Source of the DNA: Balneolales bacterium ANBcel1
GTDB lineage: Bacteria; Bacteroidota; Rhodothermia; Balneolales; Natronogracilivirgulaceae
Length of the DNA stretch: 64,000 nt
Reading direction: 5' to 3'
NCBI GenBank assembly: GCA_029688905.1
Contig: JARULB010000007.1
Location: 62,001-126,000 of the forward strand
The position numbers and the translations under genes are program-made. The notes below the pieces were generated by a model, which saw only the letters and a list, made by a program, of their open reading frames with translations, did no database searches and was not told the DNA's origin. Below are positions 37,914 through 46,655 of the stretch, in pieces (the first letter of the stretch is position 1; each line of letters opens with the position of its first letter).

Positions 37914-37991
37914 AAGTCCGGGCCACGTAAAGAAAAAGGCGAAACCACGTCGGTGATCCCGCCTTTTACATCGAAATCCGATTCCGGACTT
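37914..37991 (-). ncRNA. Nested inverted repeats, possible structured RNA or terminator
   Basis: Outer arms AAGTCCGG (37914-37921) and CCGGACTT (37984-37991) enclose an inner stem AAAAGGCG/CGCCTTTT (37934-37941 with 37960-37967). Read on the minus strand, the inner stem is followed by TTTCTTT, so it resembles a terminator within a longer hairpin. It lies just upstream of the TATAAT of gap, so it may end a short upstream transcript or be a separate small RNA. No known RNA family is recognised. Confidence 0.4.
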
Positions 37992-38235
37992 CGTCTTGGG
38001 AAAAAGAAAAAAAACGAATAAACTCCAAAGTTTACTTCGGCAATTAAAATCCGAAAAGCGTGATAATGCTCGTGCAAACTAACTCGCCATGCAACTGATT
38101 ATCCTTTTGATGATTGATCGATAAGTGTATCTTTGGAGAATAGCCTTAACCGGCTCAATATACCGTTTTCAGCCGGGATAGCGGTGGAGCAACAGAAAAA
38201 CGCCACTTGTAGCATTCAAAAGAATGCGGCTTGGT

Positions 38236-38253
38236 TGTATAGTGAATAATACA
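38236..38253. promoter_or_regulatory. Candidate operator upstream of the HTH gene
   Basis: TGTAT and ATACA arms separated by 8 bases, ~15 bases before the TTG start of the CI-like protein. A repressor often binds its own promoter, so this is a guess from position and symmetry only. Confidence 0.25.
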
Positions 38254-38267
38254 CACACTCGTTTATA

Positions 38268-38690
38268 TTGTCAAGCAAAAAATCACATTTTGATGCAATC
38301 ATTCTCGACCGACTAAAACAAGCCCTCAACCTTCAAACCGACAGCCAACTGGCTGATTATCTGGAAGTAAGACCGACGGTCATTGCAAACTGGAGAAGAA
38401 GGGACAGAGTAAACACATCAAGCATACTATCAAAATGTGAATCGCTGAATGTCCACTGGATATTATACGGTACCGGCTACAATCGTTATAAAAGCAGTAT
38501 TGGACGTAGCTACGCCGACCCGGAGGAGATCGTGGAAAAGCGGCGATCGAAAGGGATTTCTGTCCAGGACACTATGGATCAGCTTGAGGATGAAAAAAAC
38601 AAGCTGGAAGCCGAAAACCGGCATTTGAACAGCAAACTGGAGGCGCTGGAAAACCTGTTGATGCGCTTCAGGGAAAAAAACAACGATTAG
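38268..38690 (+). CDS. CI-repressor-like helix-turn-helix protein with coiled coil
   Basis: A 140-aa putative DNA-binding protein. The N-terminal HTH (~10-60: ILDRLKQALNLQTDSQLADY then RPTVIANWRRRDRV, followed by WILYGTG) is of the Bac_CI_repr type. The phrase NVHWILYGTG near residue 61-70 is typical of these phage-repressor-like domains. The C-terminal part (~108-138) is a Leu/Lys/Glu-rich coiled coil in place of the S24 peptidase domain of true CI proteins. The start is TTG at 38268, because an in-frame stop lies at 38247-38249 and no ATG precedes the HTH. There are no other phage genes around. It ends 10 bases from the convergent ankyrin gene. Confidence 0.75.
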   Translation: MSSKKSHFDAIILDRLKQALNLQTDSQLADYLEVRPTVIANWRRRDRVNTSSILSKCESLNVHWILYGTGYNRYKSSIGRSYADPEEIVEKRRSKGISVQDTMDQLEDEKNKLEAENRHLNSKLEALENLLMRFREKNND

Positions 38691-38699
38691 GAGTCTACC

Positions 38700-39392
38700 T
38701 CAATCCTCGGAATCAGGATCTGGTCCGGGCGCTTCTTCATCGATCTCCAGATCATCGGTATCGTTGTCATCATCGTCATCGTCTTCGCTCTCGGCCTTGC
38801 GCGCCGCTTCCAGTTTTTTCCGGGCCTTTGTTTCTGTGGCACCGGCACTTCTGAGGATAACCGCCAGGTCGGAGTGTTCATTCTCAACCGCAAAATTGAG
38901 TGCCGTATATCCGTTTTTGTCCTTGTGCTTAACATTGGCACCCTGCGAAATCAAAAAACGAACCACTTCCATATGACCCTCTCGCGCGGCAAACATGAGG
39001 GCTGTCTGACCCCAATGCTGGGTACCGTTAATATCAGCTCCCTTTTCCAGCAACAGCTTTACCGCCTCCAGCTGACCCTCTCTTGCGGCAATGATCAATG
39101 CAAGCGGACCGATTTCCGCACCATTTTCAAACAGCAGATGCATCATCTCCAGGTTACCGTTTTCAGCCGCCCGGTTCAGAGCCGTACCACCGATCTTGTT
39201 TCTGATATTAACTTCCGCCCCCTTCTGCAGCAACAGCCTGACCGCCTCCATCTGGTTGTTCTGAGCGGCATAAATGAGGGGCGTCGATCCTGTAGCAGAG
39301 ACCGCATTGATGTCAACTCCTTCCTTGAGGGCGGCTTTTAAAGCTTCAAGATCACCTGCCTTGCTTGCTTCAATGAGAGGCGAAGATTCCAT
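38700..39392 (-). CDS. Ankyrin repeat protein with acidic tail
   Basis: A 230-aa protein of about six ankyrin repeats (e.g. GSTPLIYAAQNNQMEAVRLL, GQTALMFAAREGHMEVVRFL, GYTALNFAVENEHSDLAVIL), each ~30-33 residues, with one shortened at ~95-102 where the usual loop is missing. After the repeats comes a Lys/Ala-rich helix and an Asp/Glu tail (~203-230). No signal peptide, so it is probably a cytoplasmic protein-protein interaction module; the partner is unknown. It lies on the same strand as, and 109 bases downstream of, fmt. Confidence 0.9.
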   Translation of the reverse strand: MESSPLIEASKAGDLEALKAALKEGVDINAVSATGSTPLIYAAQNNQMEAVRLLLQKGAEVNIRNKIGGTALNRAAENGNLEMMHLLFENGAEIGPLALIIAAREGQLEAVKLLLEKGADINGTQHWGQTALMFAAREGHMEVVRFLISQGANVKHKDKNGYTALNFAVENEHSDLAVILRSAGATETKARKKLEAARKAESEDDDDDDNDTDDLEIDEEAPGPDPDSED

Positions 39393-39501
39393 AAAAGGCG
39401 TAAGCTTTTCTTCCTGTTTTTGATTTCATGCAATGATCCGGACTTGTCTCAAATCTTGCAACTTTTTTTTTCAATGGACGGACGCTGTTTCGCACATGCC
39501 C

Positions 39502-40458
39502 TCAGGCATCGCTGAAGCCATCCTCTTCTGAGGAAAAAACGGCCGATCCGCCCAGGCTGTTCAGAAAATCAACACCATCGACCCGTTTCTTTCCTTCGGG
39601 CTGAACTTCGTGCAGAATCACCGACCCGGAACCGCATCCGGCCAGCGCCACTCCATCAACAAGCAATGCATGTCCGGGTTCCAGCCGCTGTCCGGGCTTC
39701 GGTGCAGAGCGCAGAATCTTCACTTTTCTCCCGCCTGCACGGGTCCAGCTTCCGGGAAACGGACTCATGCCCCGTATCAGATTATGCACTGTGTCAGCGT
39801 CTTTGGAGAAGTCAATACGTGCGTCTTCCGCATTTATTTTCGGCGCTTTTGAAGAATATCGCTCATCCTGCTCGCGCGGTTCGTGGCTGCCTTCGGAAAG
39901 CTGATCCACAGTTGCAGCCAAAAGCCTTGCACCCGTCACCTTAAGGCGGTCATACACATCGCCCGTGGTCTCAAGCAGCCCGATTTCAGTTGCTTCCTGG
40001 TTCAGAATCATCCCCGTATCCATCCCCTGATCCAGCAGAAAAACAGTGCAACCGGTCTCCTTTTCCCCGTTGATCAGCGCATGATGAATAGGCGCAGCTC
40101 CCCGGTATCGCGGCAGCAGTGAAGCATGCAGATTCAGGGAGCCCAGTTCCGGAATAGCCAATACCTGGGGAGGCAACAATTTATAGGCTACAACAACAAG
40201 CAGATCGGGTCGGAGCTGCTGCAATTTTTCAGCAAACTCCGGTGAACGCATATTGTCCGCTTCGATTACCGGAATACCGAGATTCAGGGCGCATGTTTTC
40301 ACCGGCGACGGACTCTTTTTTCCACCGCGTCCACGCCGCTTGTCGGTTCCTGTGACTACCGCGTCTATCACATGCCCGCTTTCGGACATCATCTCCAGGC
40401 TGGGAACCGCAAAGTCCGGATTTCCCATAAATACAATATGCAGCGGTTTACGGAACAT
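39502..40458 (-). CDS. fmt: Methionyl-tRNA formyltransferase
   Basis: Formylates initiator Met-tRNA using 10-formyl-THF. The 318-aa protein has VFMGNPDFAVPSLE (~9-22), the catalytic/substrate loop region LHASLLPRYRGAAPIHHALI (~107-126; Asn, His and the SLLP motif), and DQGMDTGMIL (~139-148). The C-terminal OB-fold tRNA-binding domain runs from about residue 205. ATG 40458 is preferred to the TTG at 40473. It overlaps the 3' end of def by 11 bases, so the two are coupled: def removes the formyl group that fmt adds. Confidence 0.95.
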   Translation of the reverse strand: MFRKPLHIVFMGNPDFAVPSLEMMSESGHVIDAVVTGTDKRRGRGGKKSPSPVKTCALNLGIPVIEADNMRSPEFAEKLQQLRPDLLVVVAYKLLPPQVLAIPELGSLNLHASLLPRYRGAAPIHHALINGEKETGCTVFLLDQGMDTGMILNQEATEIGLLETTGDVYDRLKVTGARLLAATVDQLSEGSHEPREQDERYSSKAPKINAEDARIDFSKDADTVHNLIRGMSPFPGSWTRAGGRKVKILRSAPKPGQRLEPGHALLVDGVALAGCGSGSVILHEVQPEGKKRVDGVDFLNSLGGSAVFSSEEDGFSDA

Positions 40459-41014
40459 GCTTTTTCGGAGCAAGGGGATACTCTGTTTCGATCCGGCCGA
40501 GCCTGATATCCTCCAGTTTTCCCTTTATCAGTCTTTTGCGGAAAGCTCCCAGATAATCTATAAACAGAACGCCTTTCAAATGGTCGTTCTCATGCTGAAG
40601 AACCCTTGAGAACCAGCCATCGAAAACCTCCTCCTGCAGCTGAAACTCACGATCGTGATAACGGATCCGGATGCGGTCGGGCCGGGTCACCTTCTCCCGC
40701 AAGTCCGGCAGGCTGAGGCACCCTTCCTCGGCATCCCAATGATCATCCTCCATCGGTTCAATTTCCGGATTGATGAACACACGCGGCCCAAAGGCCTTGT
40801 TCTCCTCTTCTTCGGTGATAACATCCGCATCCACCACAAACACGCGAATCGACTCTCCTACCTGGGGTGCAGCCAGTCCGACGCCATTGGCTTCATACAT
40901 GGTATCAAAAAGGTCATCGATAAAATCCTGCAACCCGGGGTGATCCGGGTGTACGGGATCGGCTCGCCGGAGCAGAACAGGGTCGTCGTACGTTACAATG
41001 GGCAGAATGGGCAT
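40448..41014 (-). CDS. def: Peptide deformylase
   Basis: Removes the N-formyl group from nascent proteins; metal hydrolase, usually Fe2+. The 188-aa protein has all three motifs: GVGLAAPQVG (~44-53), EGCLSLP (C99) and HENDHLKG (H141, E142, H145). Length is normal. It overlaps fmt by 11 bases and starts 12 bases after ruvX. Confidence 0.96.
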   Translation of the reverse strand: MPILPIVTYDDPVLLRRADPVHPDHPGLQDFIDDLFDTMYEANGVGLAAPQVGESIRVFVVDADVITEEEENKAFGPRVFINPEIEPMEDDHWDAEEGCLSLPDLREKVTRPDRIRIRYHDREFQLQEEVFDGWFSRVLQHENDHLKGVLFIDYLGAFRKRLIKGKLEDIRLGRIETEYPLAPKKHVP

Positions 41015-41026
41015 AAGGTATCAGAA

Positions 41027-41446
41027 TTACTGTGCATCAAGGTAGTTTTGAAGCAGGATGGCGGCCGCCGTGGAATCAACGCGGCCCTTGTCGCGGCGCT
41101 TCTTTCTTCCGGCCCCGGAGTCGCGGATGGATTGATGGGCTATGGTGGAGGTAAAGCGTTCATCCAGCGTAATTATGGGTACGTCTCCGGTTTGTTTCTC
41201 CAGCCTGGCGATAAACGATTTGACCATGCGGACAGACTCCCCCTCCTCTCCGCGTAGTGTGAGCGGCCAGCCGACCACAATACTGCGCACATCTCCCCTG
41301 TCACACATTCCTGAGATAAGGGTCAAGGCCTCCCCGGACGCAAAAGTGCCCAGTGGACTGGCCAGGGTACCGGTCACGTCCGACTGGGCAATTCCAATTC
41401 GCTTCAGGCCGACATCGACACCAAGTGTTCTTTGCAAATGTGTCAA
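41027..41446 (-). CDS. ruvX: Holliday junction resolvase-like / pre-16S rRNA nuclease (RuvX/YqgF)
   Basis: A 139-aa RNase H-fold nuclease. Seen motifs are LGVDVGLKRIGIAQSD (~8-23, first catalytic Asp), VVGWPLTLRGEEG (~57-69), LDERFTS (~98-104, second acid) and DSTAAAILLQ (~127-136, third Asp). YqgF proteins mature 16S rRNA 5' ends in E. coli, and some members cleave Holliday junctions. Part of the HU-ruvX-def-fmt run. Confidence 0.92.
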   Translation of the reverse strand: MTHLQRTLGVDVGLKRIGIAQSDVTGTLASPLGTFASGEALTLISGMCDRGDVRSIVVGWPLTLRGEEGESVRMVKSFIARLEKQTGDVPIITLDERFTSTIAHQSIRDSGAGRKKRRDKGRVDSTAAAILLQNYLDAQ

Positions 41447-41461
41447 CCTGTCACCTGATTT

Positions 41462-41785
41462 TTACGCTTCCTCGAGCTGTTCTGTTTCCAGTGGTTGCCG
41501 CAGGAATTCTTTGAGCAGCTTGCTGGGCTTGAAGTGGGTCTTCCGGTGCTCCGGAACATAAATAACTTCGTTGGTCTTGGGGTTTCTTGCCTTTGGTTTG
41601 GCTTTGGTTACTTTCACCTCAAATACGCCGAAGTCGCGGATTTCGATCCGACAAGCGGGATTGGCTTCCATCATGGTATCGCGCATGGCTTCAATGACGG
41701 CATCCACCCAGGGCTCAACCTGAACCATCGGTACATTTTTCTTTTCCGATATACGACGAACGATATCTCTTTTAGTGTAGGTCAT
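41462..41785 (-). CDS. HU/IHF family DNA-binding protein
   Basis: A 107-aa nucleoid protein. The N-terminal helices (TYTKRDIVRRISEKKNV, ~2-18) are followed by the beta-arm region with the RNPKTNEVIYVPEHRKTHF motif (~68-86), whose RNP tip intercalates into DNA. It is longer than the ~90-aa typical form by a C-terminal Leu/Glu extension (~95-107). It is 15 bases upstream of ruvX and is the first gene of the unit HU-ruvX-def-fmt. Confidence 0.92.
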   Translation of the reverse strand: MTYTKRDIVRRISEKKNVPMVQVEPWVDAVIEAMRDTMMEANPACRIEIRDFGVFEVKVTKAKPKARNPKTNEVIYVPEHRKTHFKPSKLLKEFLRQPLETEQLEEA

Positions 41786-42004
41786 TTCAATAAGTGATTA
41801 GATGTAATCGGTTAATAATAAGGATCTAAGCGGAATACACAGGAAAAAACTGAAAATAAATAATATCTCAGATCGGCCTCCCTGCGCTCATCCGGCTTTG
41901 TTGCTGATATTCAATAAATGCAACAGGAGTAATACGCTGTTATTTATCTGCTTAATATAGAAACAACGAAAATTAAATTAAATACGTGTAGTCTTTTTTT
42001 TCTT

Positions 42005-44251
42005 TTATTCATAGCGGTAAACCTCTTTCAGACCGTCAATTCGCTTCAAGCGTGTAATAATCTTGTCAAGATGGCTGATATCCTCAACCATAATAATTAT
42101 GGTTCCCTCGAACATACCGCTGTCACTGGTAACGTTGATGCTTTTCATATTGGTATTCAGGGATTTGGATATAAGGCTTGATATATCGCTGACCAGACCG
42201 ACACGATCTTCGCCGACAACCCGTACCGCACCCATGAACTGAGCGCCGGTTTTACGGGCCCACGAAACATCCACTATACGCTCTCCGTCTGTTTTTATCA
42301 GATGGCGGGTATTCTTGCAACTGACGCGATGGATTTTGATATCACCTTCGCGACTGATGAATCCCACAACATCGTCTCCCGGAATGGGATTGCAACAGCG
42401 GGCAAACGAGTACCGCACGTCGGTGAGCTCCCCGTTCAGAATCAGGCCCTGGCCGGCTCCGGCGGTGTTGTGAATGTCATAGGCGATTTTGTAGTGATCC
42501 GTGGCCGGCACCTGTTCCTGTTCTTCCGGCCCGGCGTCCTCTTCAATTCGTCCTTTGCTGACATAGCTTTTCACGGCCTTCATCAGCTTCGAAACATCAA
42601 ATACCCCCGACCCGATGTCCACAAACAGTTTCTGTAGAGAAGAGTATCGCAGGCGGGTGGCCACCCTGGCCAGTTCCTGGTCGGAGATTTCCACACCGGC
42701 TCTTTCCGCTTTTTTATCCCAGATCAGCCGGCCCTCATCGGCCACCTTGCGCTCCTTCTGCTTGATAAACTGGCGTAAACGGGCCCGCGCCTTGTGCGTA
42801 GCCACATCGTTGATCCAGTCCGGATTCAGGTTGATCTGCTTTCCGGTGATCACTTCAACCTGATCACCGCTTTTCAGCTTCTGGCGCAGCGGCACAATTT
42901 TTCCGTTCACTTTGGCGGCCAGTGCCCGTTCGCCGATCTCGCTGTGAATTTCAAACGCGAAGTCGATGGGAGTGGAGCCTTTGGGAAGGGTAATCAGTTC
43001 GCCCTTCGGGGAAAAAACATAGATTTCGTCGGTGTACAGGTTGAGCTGAAAATCCTCAACAAACTCGGTGGCGGCATCGGGCCGCGGGTTATCCAGCACA
43101 TCGCGCACCCAGTCGACAAACCGGTTGATGTCACCGCGCTTGCCGGAGCCTTCCTTGTAGCGCCAGTGCGCGGCAAATCCTTTTTCAGCAATTTCATCCA
43201 TTTTCTCCGTGCGGATTTGCACTTCCACCTTTTGTCCGGTGTTTGTAATGACGGTGGTATGCAACGACTGATAGCCGTTGGCCTTGGGCACCGATATAAA
43301 ATCACGGAACCGTTCCGGAATGGGGGTGTAGGAGTCGGTGATAAAAGAGTACACCCGCCAGCAGTCCTCTTTGGTATGGGGATCCAGCAGGATGATCCGG
43401 ATGGCAAACAGATCGTAGATCTCCTCGAAGGGTTTCTGCTGGATGGTCATTTTCCGGTAAATCGAGTAGATATGCTTGGGGCGGCCCTTGATTTTAAAGC
43501 TGAAACCCGACTGCTTCAACTGCACTTCAATCGGCTCGAGGAACTTTCGGATGAACGACTCTCTGGCGTCCTTTTTTTCACGAAGCTTGCGGGCGATGAA
43601 CTTGAATCCGGTGGGATCGAGCGTCTTGAAGCTCAGGTCTTCCAGTTCGCTTTTGATATTGTACAGGCCAAAGCGGTGGGCAAGCGGAGCGAACAGCTCC
43701 ATGGTCTCGGTTGCTATGCTCAGCTGCTTTTTGCGGGGCAGATGCTGGATGGTCCGCATGTTGTGCAGGCGATCGGCAAACTTGATAAGTACCACCCGCA
43801 GGTCTTCGGCCATGGAAAGCAGGAGCTTCATGAACGTTTCCGCCTGCTTGACCCCCTTGTTCTTGAACACTCCGGAGATTTTTGTCATGCCGTCGATCAG
43901 ATGTGCCACTACCGGGCCAAATTCTGACCGGATGTCCTCCAGCGCCACTTCGGTATCTTCCACCGTATCATGCAACAGCGCGGCGGCCACGGACACATCA
44001 TCCATCCCGATCTCCCTGACCACAATCCGGGCCACCTCCAGGGGATGCAGATAATAGGGCTCGCCGGAAGCCCGTGTAATGCCTTTATGCGACACAAAAG
44101 AGAGCGTAAACGCCTTGATAATGAGCTCGTCATCGCAACCCGGAAGATACTCATGGCACTCGTTGAGCAGATTGTTCAGCTCCACCTGCTGGGCGGGTTC
44201 CAGAGGAATTGATCCAAGATCTTCAGAAATATTGAGTTTTTGAGTCGGCAT
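42005..44251 (-). CDS. Bifunctional (p)ppGpp synthetase/hydrolase (Rel/SpoT)
   Basis: A 748-aa stringent-response enzyme. The N-terminal HD hydrolase has AALLHDTVEDT (~90-100) and PLAHRFGLYNIKSEL (~186-200). The synthetase domain has KGRPKHIYSIYRKM (~252-265), the FAIRIILLD segment (~277-285) and QSLHTTV (~329-335). Then a TGS domain (DEIYVFSPKGELITLPKG, ~402-419), a helical region, and a C-terminal ACT domain (~670-748, ending in LKRIDGLKEVYRYE). The intact HDxxED indicates active hydrolase. ATG 44251 is preferred over a TTG at 44278. Stand-alone gene. Confidence 0.95.
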   Translation of the reverse strand: MPTQKLNISEDLGSIPLEPAQQVELNNLLNECHEYLPGCDDELIIKAFTLSFVSHKGITRASGEPYYLHPLEVARIVVREIGMDDVSVAAALLHDTVEDTEVALEDIRSEFGPVVAHLIDGMTKISGVFKNKGVKQAETFMKLLLSMAEDLRVVLIKFADRLHNMRTIQHLPRKKQLSIATETMELFAPLAHRFGLYNIKSELEDLSFKTLDPTGFKFIARKLREKKDARESFIRKFLEPIEVQLKQSGFSFKIKGRPKHIYSIYRKMTIQQKPFEEIYDLFAIRIILLDPHTKEDCWRVYSFITDSYTPIPERFRDFISVPKANGYQSLHTTVITNTGQKVEVQIRTEKMDEIAEKGFAAHWRYKEGSGKRGDINRFVDWVRDVLDNPRPDAATEFVEDFQLNLYTDEIYVFSPKGELITLPKGSTPIDFAFEIHSEIGERALAAKVNGKIVPLRQKLKSGDQVEVITGKQINLNPDWINDVATHKARARLRQFIKQKERKVADEGRLIWDKKAERAGVEISDQELARVATRLRYSSLQKLFVDIGSGVFDVSKLMKAVKSYVSKGRIEEDAGPEEQEQVPATDHYKIAYDIHNTAGAGQGLILNGELTDVRYSFARCCNPIPGDDVVGFISREGDIKIHRVSCKNTRHLIKTDGERIVDVSWARKTGAQFMGAVRVVGEDRVGLVSDISSLISKSLNTNMKSINVTSDSGMFEGTIIIMVEDISHLDKIITRLKRIDGLKEVYRYE

Positions 44252-44420
44252 AGGGAGCGTTAATGGTAAGGGTGACAACTTTTTTCCCTACAAAAAAAGT
44301 GCATCAAAAAGCGTTCCATCTGCATAACGGATACATCAAAATCGCAGGTATCCCGCAGAATGACAAACCGCAAGTTGTACAAAAATTACTATCTATTTGT
44401 AAACGTTTGATGTGGCGGGA

Positions 44421-45887
44421 TCATTTCCGCCCCAAACCGCCGCTAGCAGGGCTCCCGTTCACGGCATGGAATCGAAGGGTAAAATGGCAGCCGCTTTCTG
44501 CCGACTCCAGCCGGCAGGTCCCCTTTATTTGGCGGGAAAGCGTCCGGATAATGTGCATCCCAAGGCTCCCGTTCCGATGCATGCAGAAATCATCCGGCAG
44601 GCCGATACCATCATCTTTAATACTCACCCGGATCTCTCCGTTATCGTTGGCCAGTGACAGGGACAGCTCTCCCTCGTGACGCCCCGGGAACGCGTGCTTG
44701 ATGGTATTGGTAGCGACCTCATTGACAATCAGCGAACAGGGTATCGCCTGATTGACATTCAGATAGACCGGATCACAATCATATTTCAGGCGGATATCAG
44801 CTTCCGGCTCAAACATGTCGACAAGATTCTCCGTAAGAAACCTTAGGCTTTCGGCAAAATTGATGCGAACAAAGTTGTCCGTCTTGTAAATGTGTTCATG
44901 GACGTTTGAGATCGTCTTGATGCGCGAGACACTATCCATCAGTTTGAGCCGGAGGCGCCGATCGGTTTCTTCCTCGGCCTGAAGCTGCAGCATTCCCGAA
45001 ATAACTGCCAGATTGTTTTTCACCCGGTGATGAACTTCGGACAGCAGGATATCCTTCTCGCCAAGTGATTCCCTGATACGCTGCTGTTGCATTCGCCTTT
45101 CGGTCACATCCCGTTCAATGGAGACCCAGTGCGTGTAGTTGCCAGTGTTGTCGGTAACAGGTACGACCGAGATGTGCATCCAGAATTTTTCCCCACTCTT
45201 CTTGTAGTAGAGAAGTTCGGCTTTGGCGGGTCGCCACGCTTTCATTTCCGAAAGCAGACGCCCAAGTTCCTCCTTGTCGGTTTCCTCGCCCTGAAGCAGA
45301 TCGGCCGGTTTGCCGATGACTTCGTCCCGCGAATATCCGGTTGTTTCACAATAGGCATCATTGACATAGATAATCCGCCGATCGGCATATACCGTCGGTT
45401 TTGCTTCAACAATAACCACCCCCTCACGCGTATGGGTTATGGCGGATTCCAGCAGTTCCAACTCCCGATCGCTCTTCGTTCTCGGGGAAATATCCGAAAG
45501 TGTCTGCAGGATAAACGCGACGCGGCCGGTGTCATCATGAATCGGAACGTGTTCCACCTTCCAGCATGTGTAGTGCGTCAGGAAACCGGCTTCGCCCGGC
45601 ATCACTTCGCAGCTGCAGGTGAGGGTATCGCTGTTACCCGTGCGTACGACCTTTTGCAACGAAGCGTTAAACTGCACCCTGCAGGTTTCCGGCAAGCGCT
45701 CGTGCAGTAATGAAAAGAGTTCGGCCGCCTGCAGCCGGTCCGGTATGCTCCGGTCACCGTGAATCTGATCCAGATACGAATCATTCACCACCGAGACCTC
45801 AAACCCGGCGGAGTCAGGCAGGATAATCGCCGCAGGACACGGCAGGTTCCTGAACATTGTCAATAAATGTTCACGCTTGAGCATGAT
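44421..45887 (-). CDS. PAS sensor histidine kinase, HisKA_2 type
   Basis: A 488-aa soluble kinase. The N-terminal ~125 residues form a degenerate PAS-like domain. A second PAS (~135-255) has VNDAYCETTGYSRDEVIGKP and ends in the PAC motif WVSIERDVTERR; it looks like a LOV domain but has Pro-Ala-Asp where the photo-active cysteine would be. The kinase core is HisKA_2 (SEVHHRVKNNLAVISGMLQL, phospho-His ~282), with N-box NEVATNTIKHAFPG and DDGIGLP. It has no membrane segment. ATG 45887 is chosen over a TTG at 45923. Unusually for this family it stands alone, with tRNA-Leu (opposite strand) between it and the kinase cluster. Confidence 0.85.
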   Translation of the reverse strand: MMLKREHLLTMFRNLPCPAAIILPDSAGFEVSVVNDSYLDQIHGDRSIPDRLQAAELFSLLHERLPETCRVQFNASLQKVVRTGNSDTLTCSCEVMPGEAGFLTHYTCWKVEHVPIHDDTGRVAFILQTLSDISPRTKSDRELELLESAITHTREGVVIVEAKPTVYADRRIIYVNDAYCETTGYSRDEVIGKPADLLQGEETDKEELGRLLSEMKAWRPAKAELLYYKKSGEKFWMHISVVPVTDNTGNYTHWVSIERDVTERRMQQQRIRESLGEKDILLSEVHHRVKNNLAVISGMLQLQAEEETDRRLRLKLMDSVSRIKTISNVHEHIYKTDNFVRINFAESLRFLTENLVDMFEPEADIRLKYDCDPVYLNVNQAIPCSLIVNEVATNTIKHAFPGRHEGELSLSLANDNGEIRVSIKDDGIGLPDDFCMHRNGSLGMHIIRTLSRQIKGTCRLESAESGCHFTLRFHAVNGSPASGGLGRK

Positions 45888-46348
45888 TGTCTCTTCGCAG
45901 ACAGCCCCGGCCGGTCCGGACAACTATGAAATCCGGTTTTACCCTCAATTCAATTATTTTCTGACAGATAATGAATTATTTGCACCCTGCATCAGTCAGA
46001 ATGGTTGTGGCGAGAGCCGGTGGCAGTCAAAAATGGTTGAAAAAAATGGCAATGTTAAAAATATGGAATCATCGTCAGCGTACATGCGCAAAATGGGTCT
46101 TCATACAGCGCGATGATTTGGACAAATATGACCTGAAATATGTGGTAATTTTGCCTGACGCCAATATACTGCTTTCTATAAGCGTCTGCAAAACACTCTG
46201 TGATTTCCGACTGGCACAGGTAAGTGCCTAATTGTGCCTGGGAACCTCACTGACCACTTTCCGAATTCAGTGACAAAGGATGCGTGAATGCGGCATTGTA
46301 CAATAGCATCCTGTACTTTATCTTATGTTGATGTCAGGTTACGCACGT
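45888..46348. other. Intergenic region upstream of tRNA-Leu
   Basis: ~460 bases with no credible gene; the frames there are short and without family features. It should hold the leftward promoter of the kinase gene and the rightward one of tRNA-Leu. A weak TAnnTTTG-like box (TATGTTG, 46324-46330) lies ~18 bases before the tRNA, with a TTG 25 bases upstream of it (46296-46298), slightly out of the preferred spacing. Confidence 0.35.
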
Positions 46349-46435
46349 GCCGCCGTGGTGGAATTGGTAGACACGATGGACTTAAAATCCATTGGAGCTT
46401 AAAACTCCGTGCCGGTTCGAGTCCGGCCGGCGGTA
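46349..46435 (+). tRNA. tRNA-Leu (UAA)
   Basis: An 87-base class II tRNA: acceptor GCCGCCG with CGGCGGT (one G-T pair), anticodon stem ATGGA/TCCAT around CTTAAAA (anticodon TAA), a long variable arm, and T-arm GCCGG-TTCGAGT-CCGGC. Discriminator A; CCA not encoded. Confidence 0.96.
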
Positions 46436-46655
46436 CTCACAAACCCTAGTTCTGAAGCGTTTTTTCAGATCAAGGTTTCTTCCTCACTCTTCTGTTCAAC
46501 ACAAGGTAGTGGAAGGCACGGCTGGTTCGGTACGGCAATAGTACCTGGTTTCGTTTAGTTTTTTCGTGTCCCAAGGACTACGTAGTCGGCCTCTGCTGCC
46601 GGTATCCGGGCACCCAACCGGTAGTCCAGGCATATCCGCTGGAGCTCTGAAGCAC

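Noticed and set aside
42794-43927. 377-codon plus-strand frame opposite the Rel/SpoT gene
   Set aside because: Antisense to an intact conserved gene; no independent support.
45971-46231. 86-codon plus-strand gene before tRNA-Leu
   Set aside because: No recognisable domain and no ribosome site; region looks non-coding.
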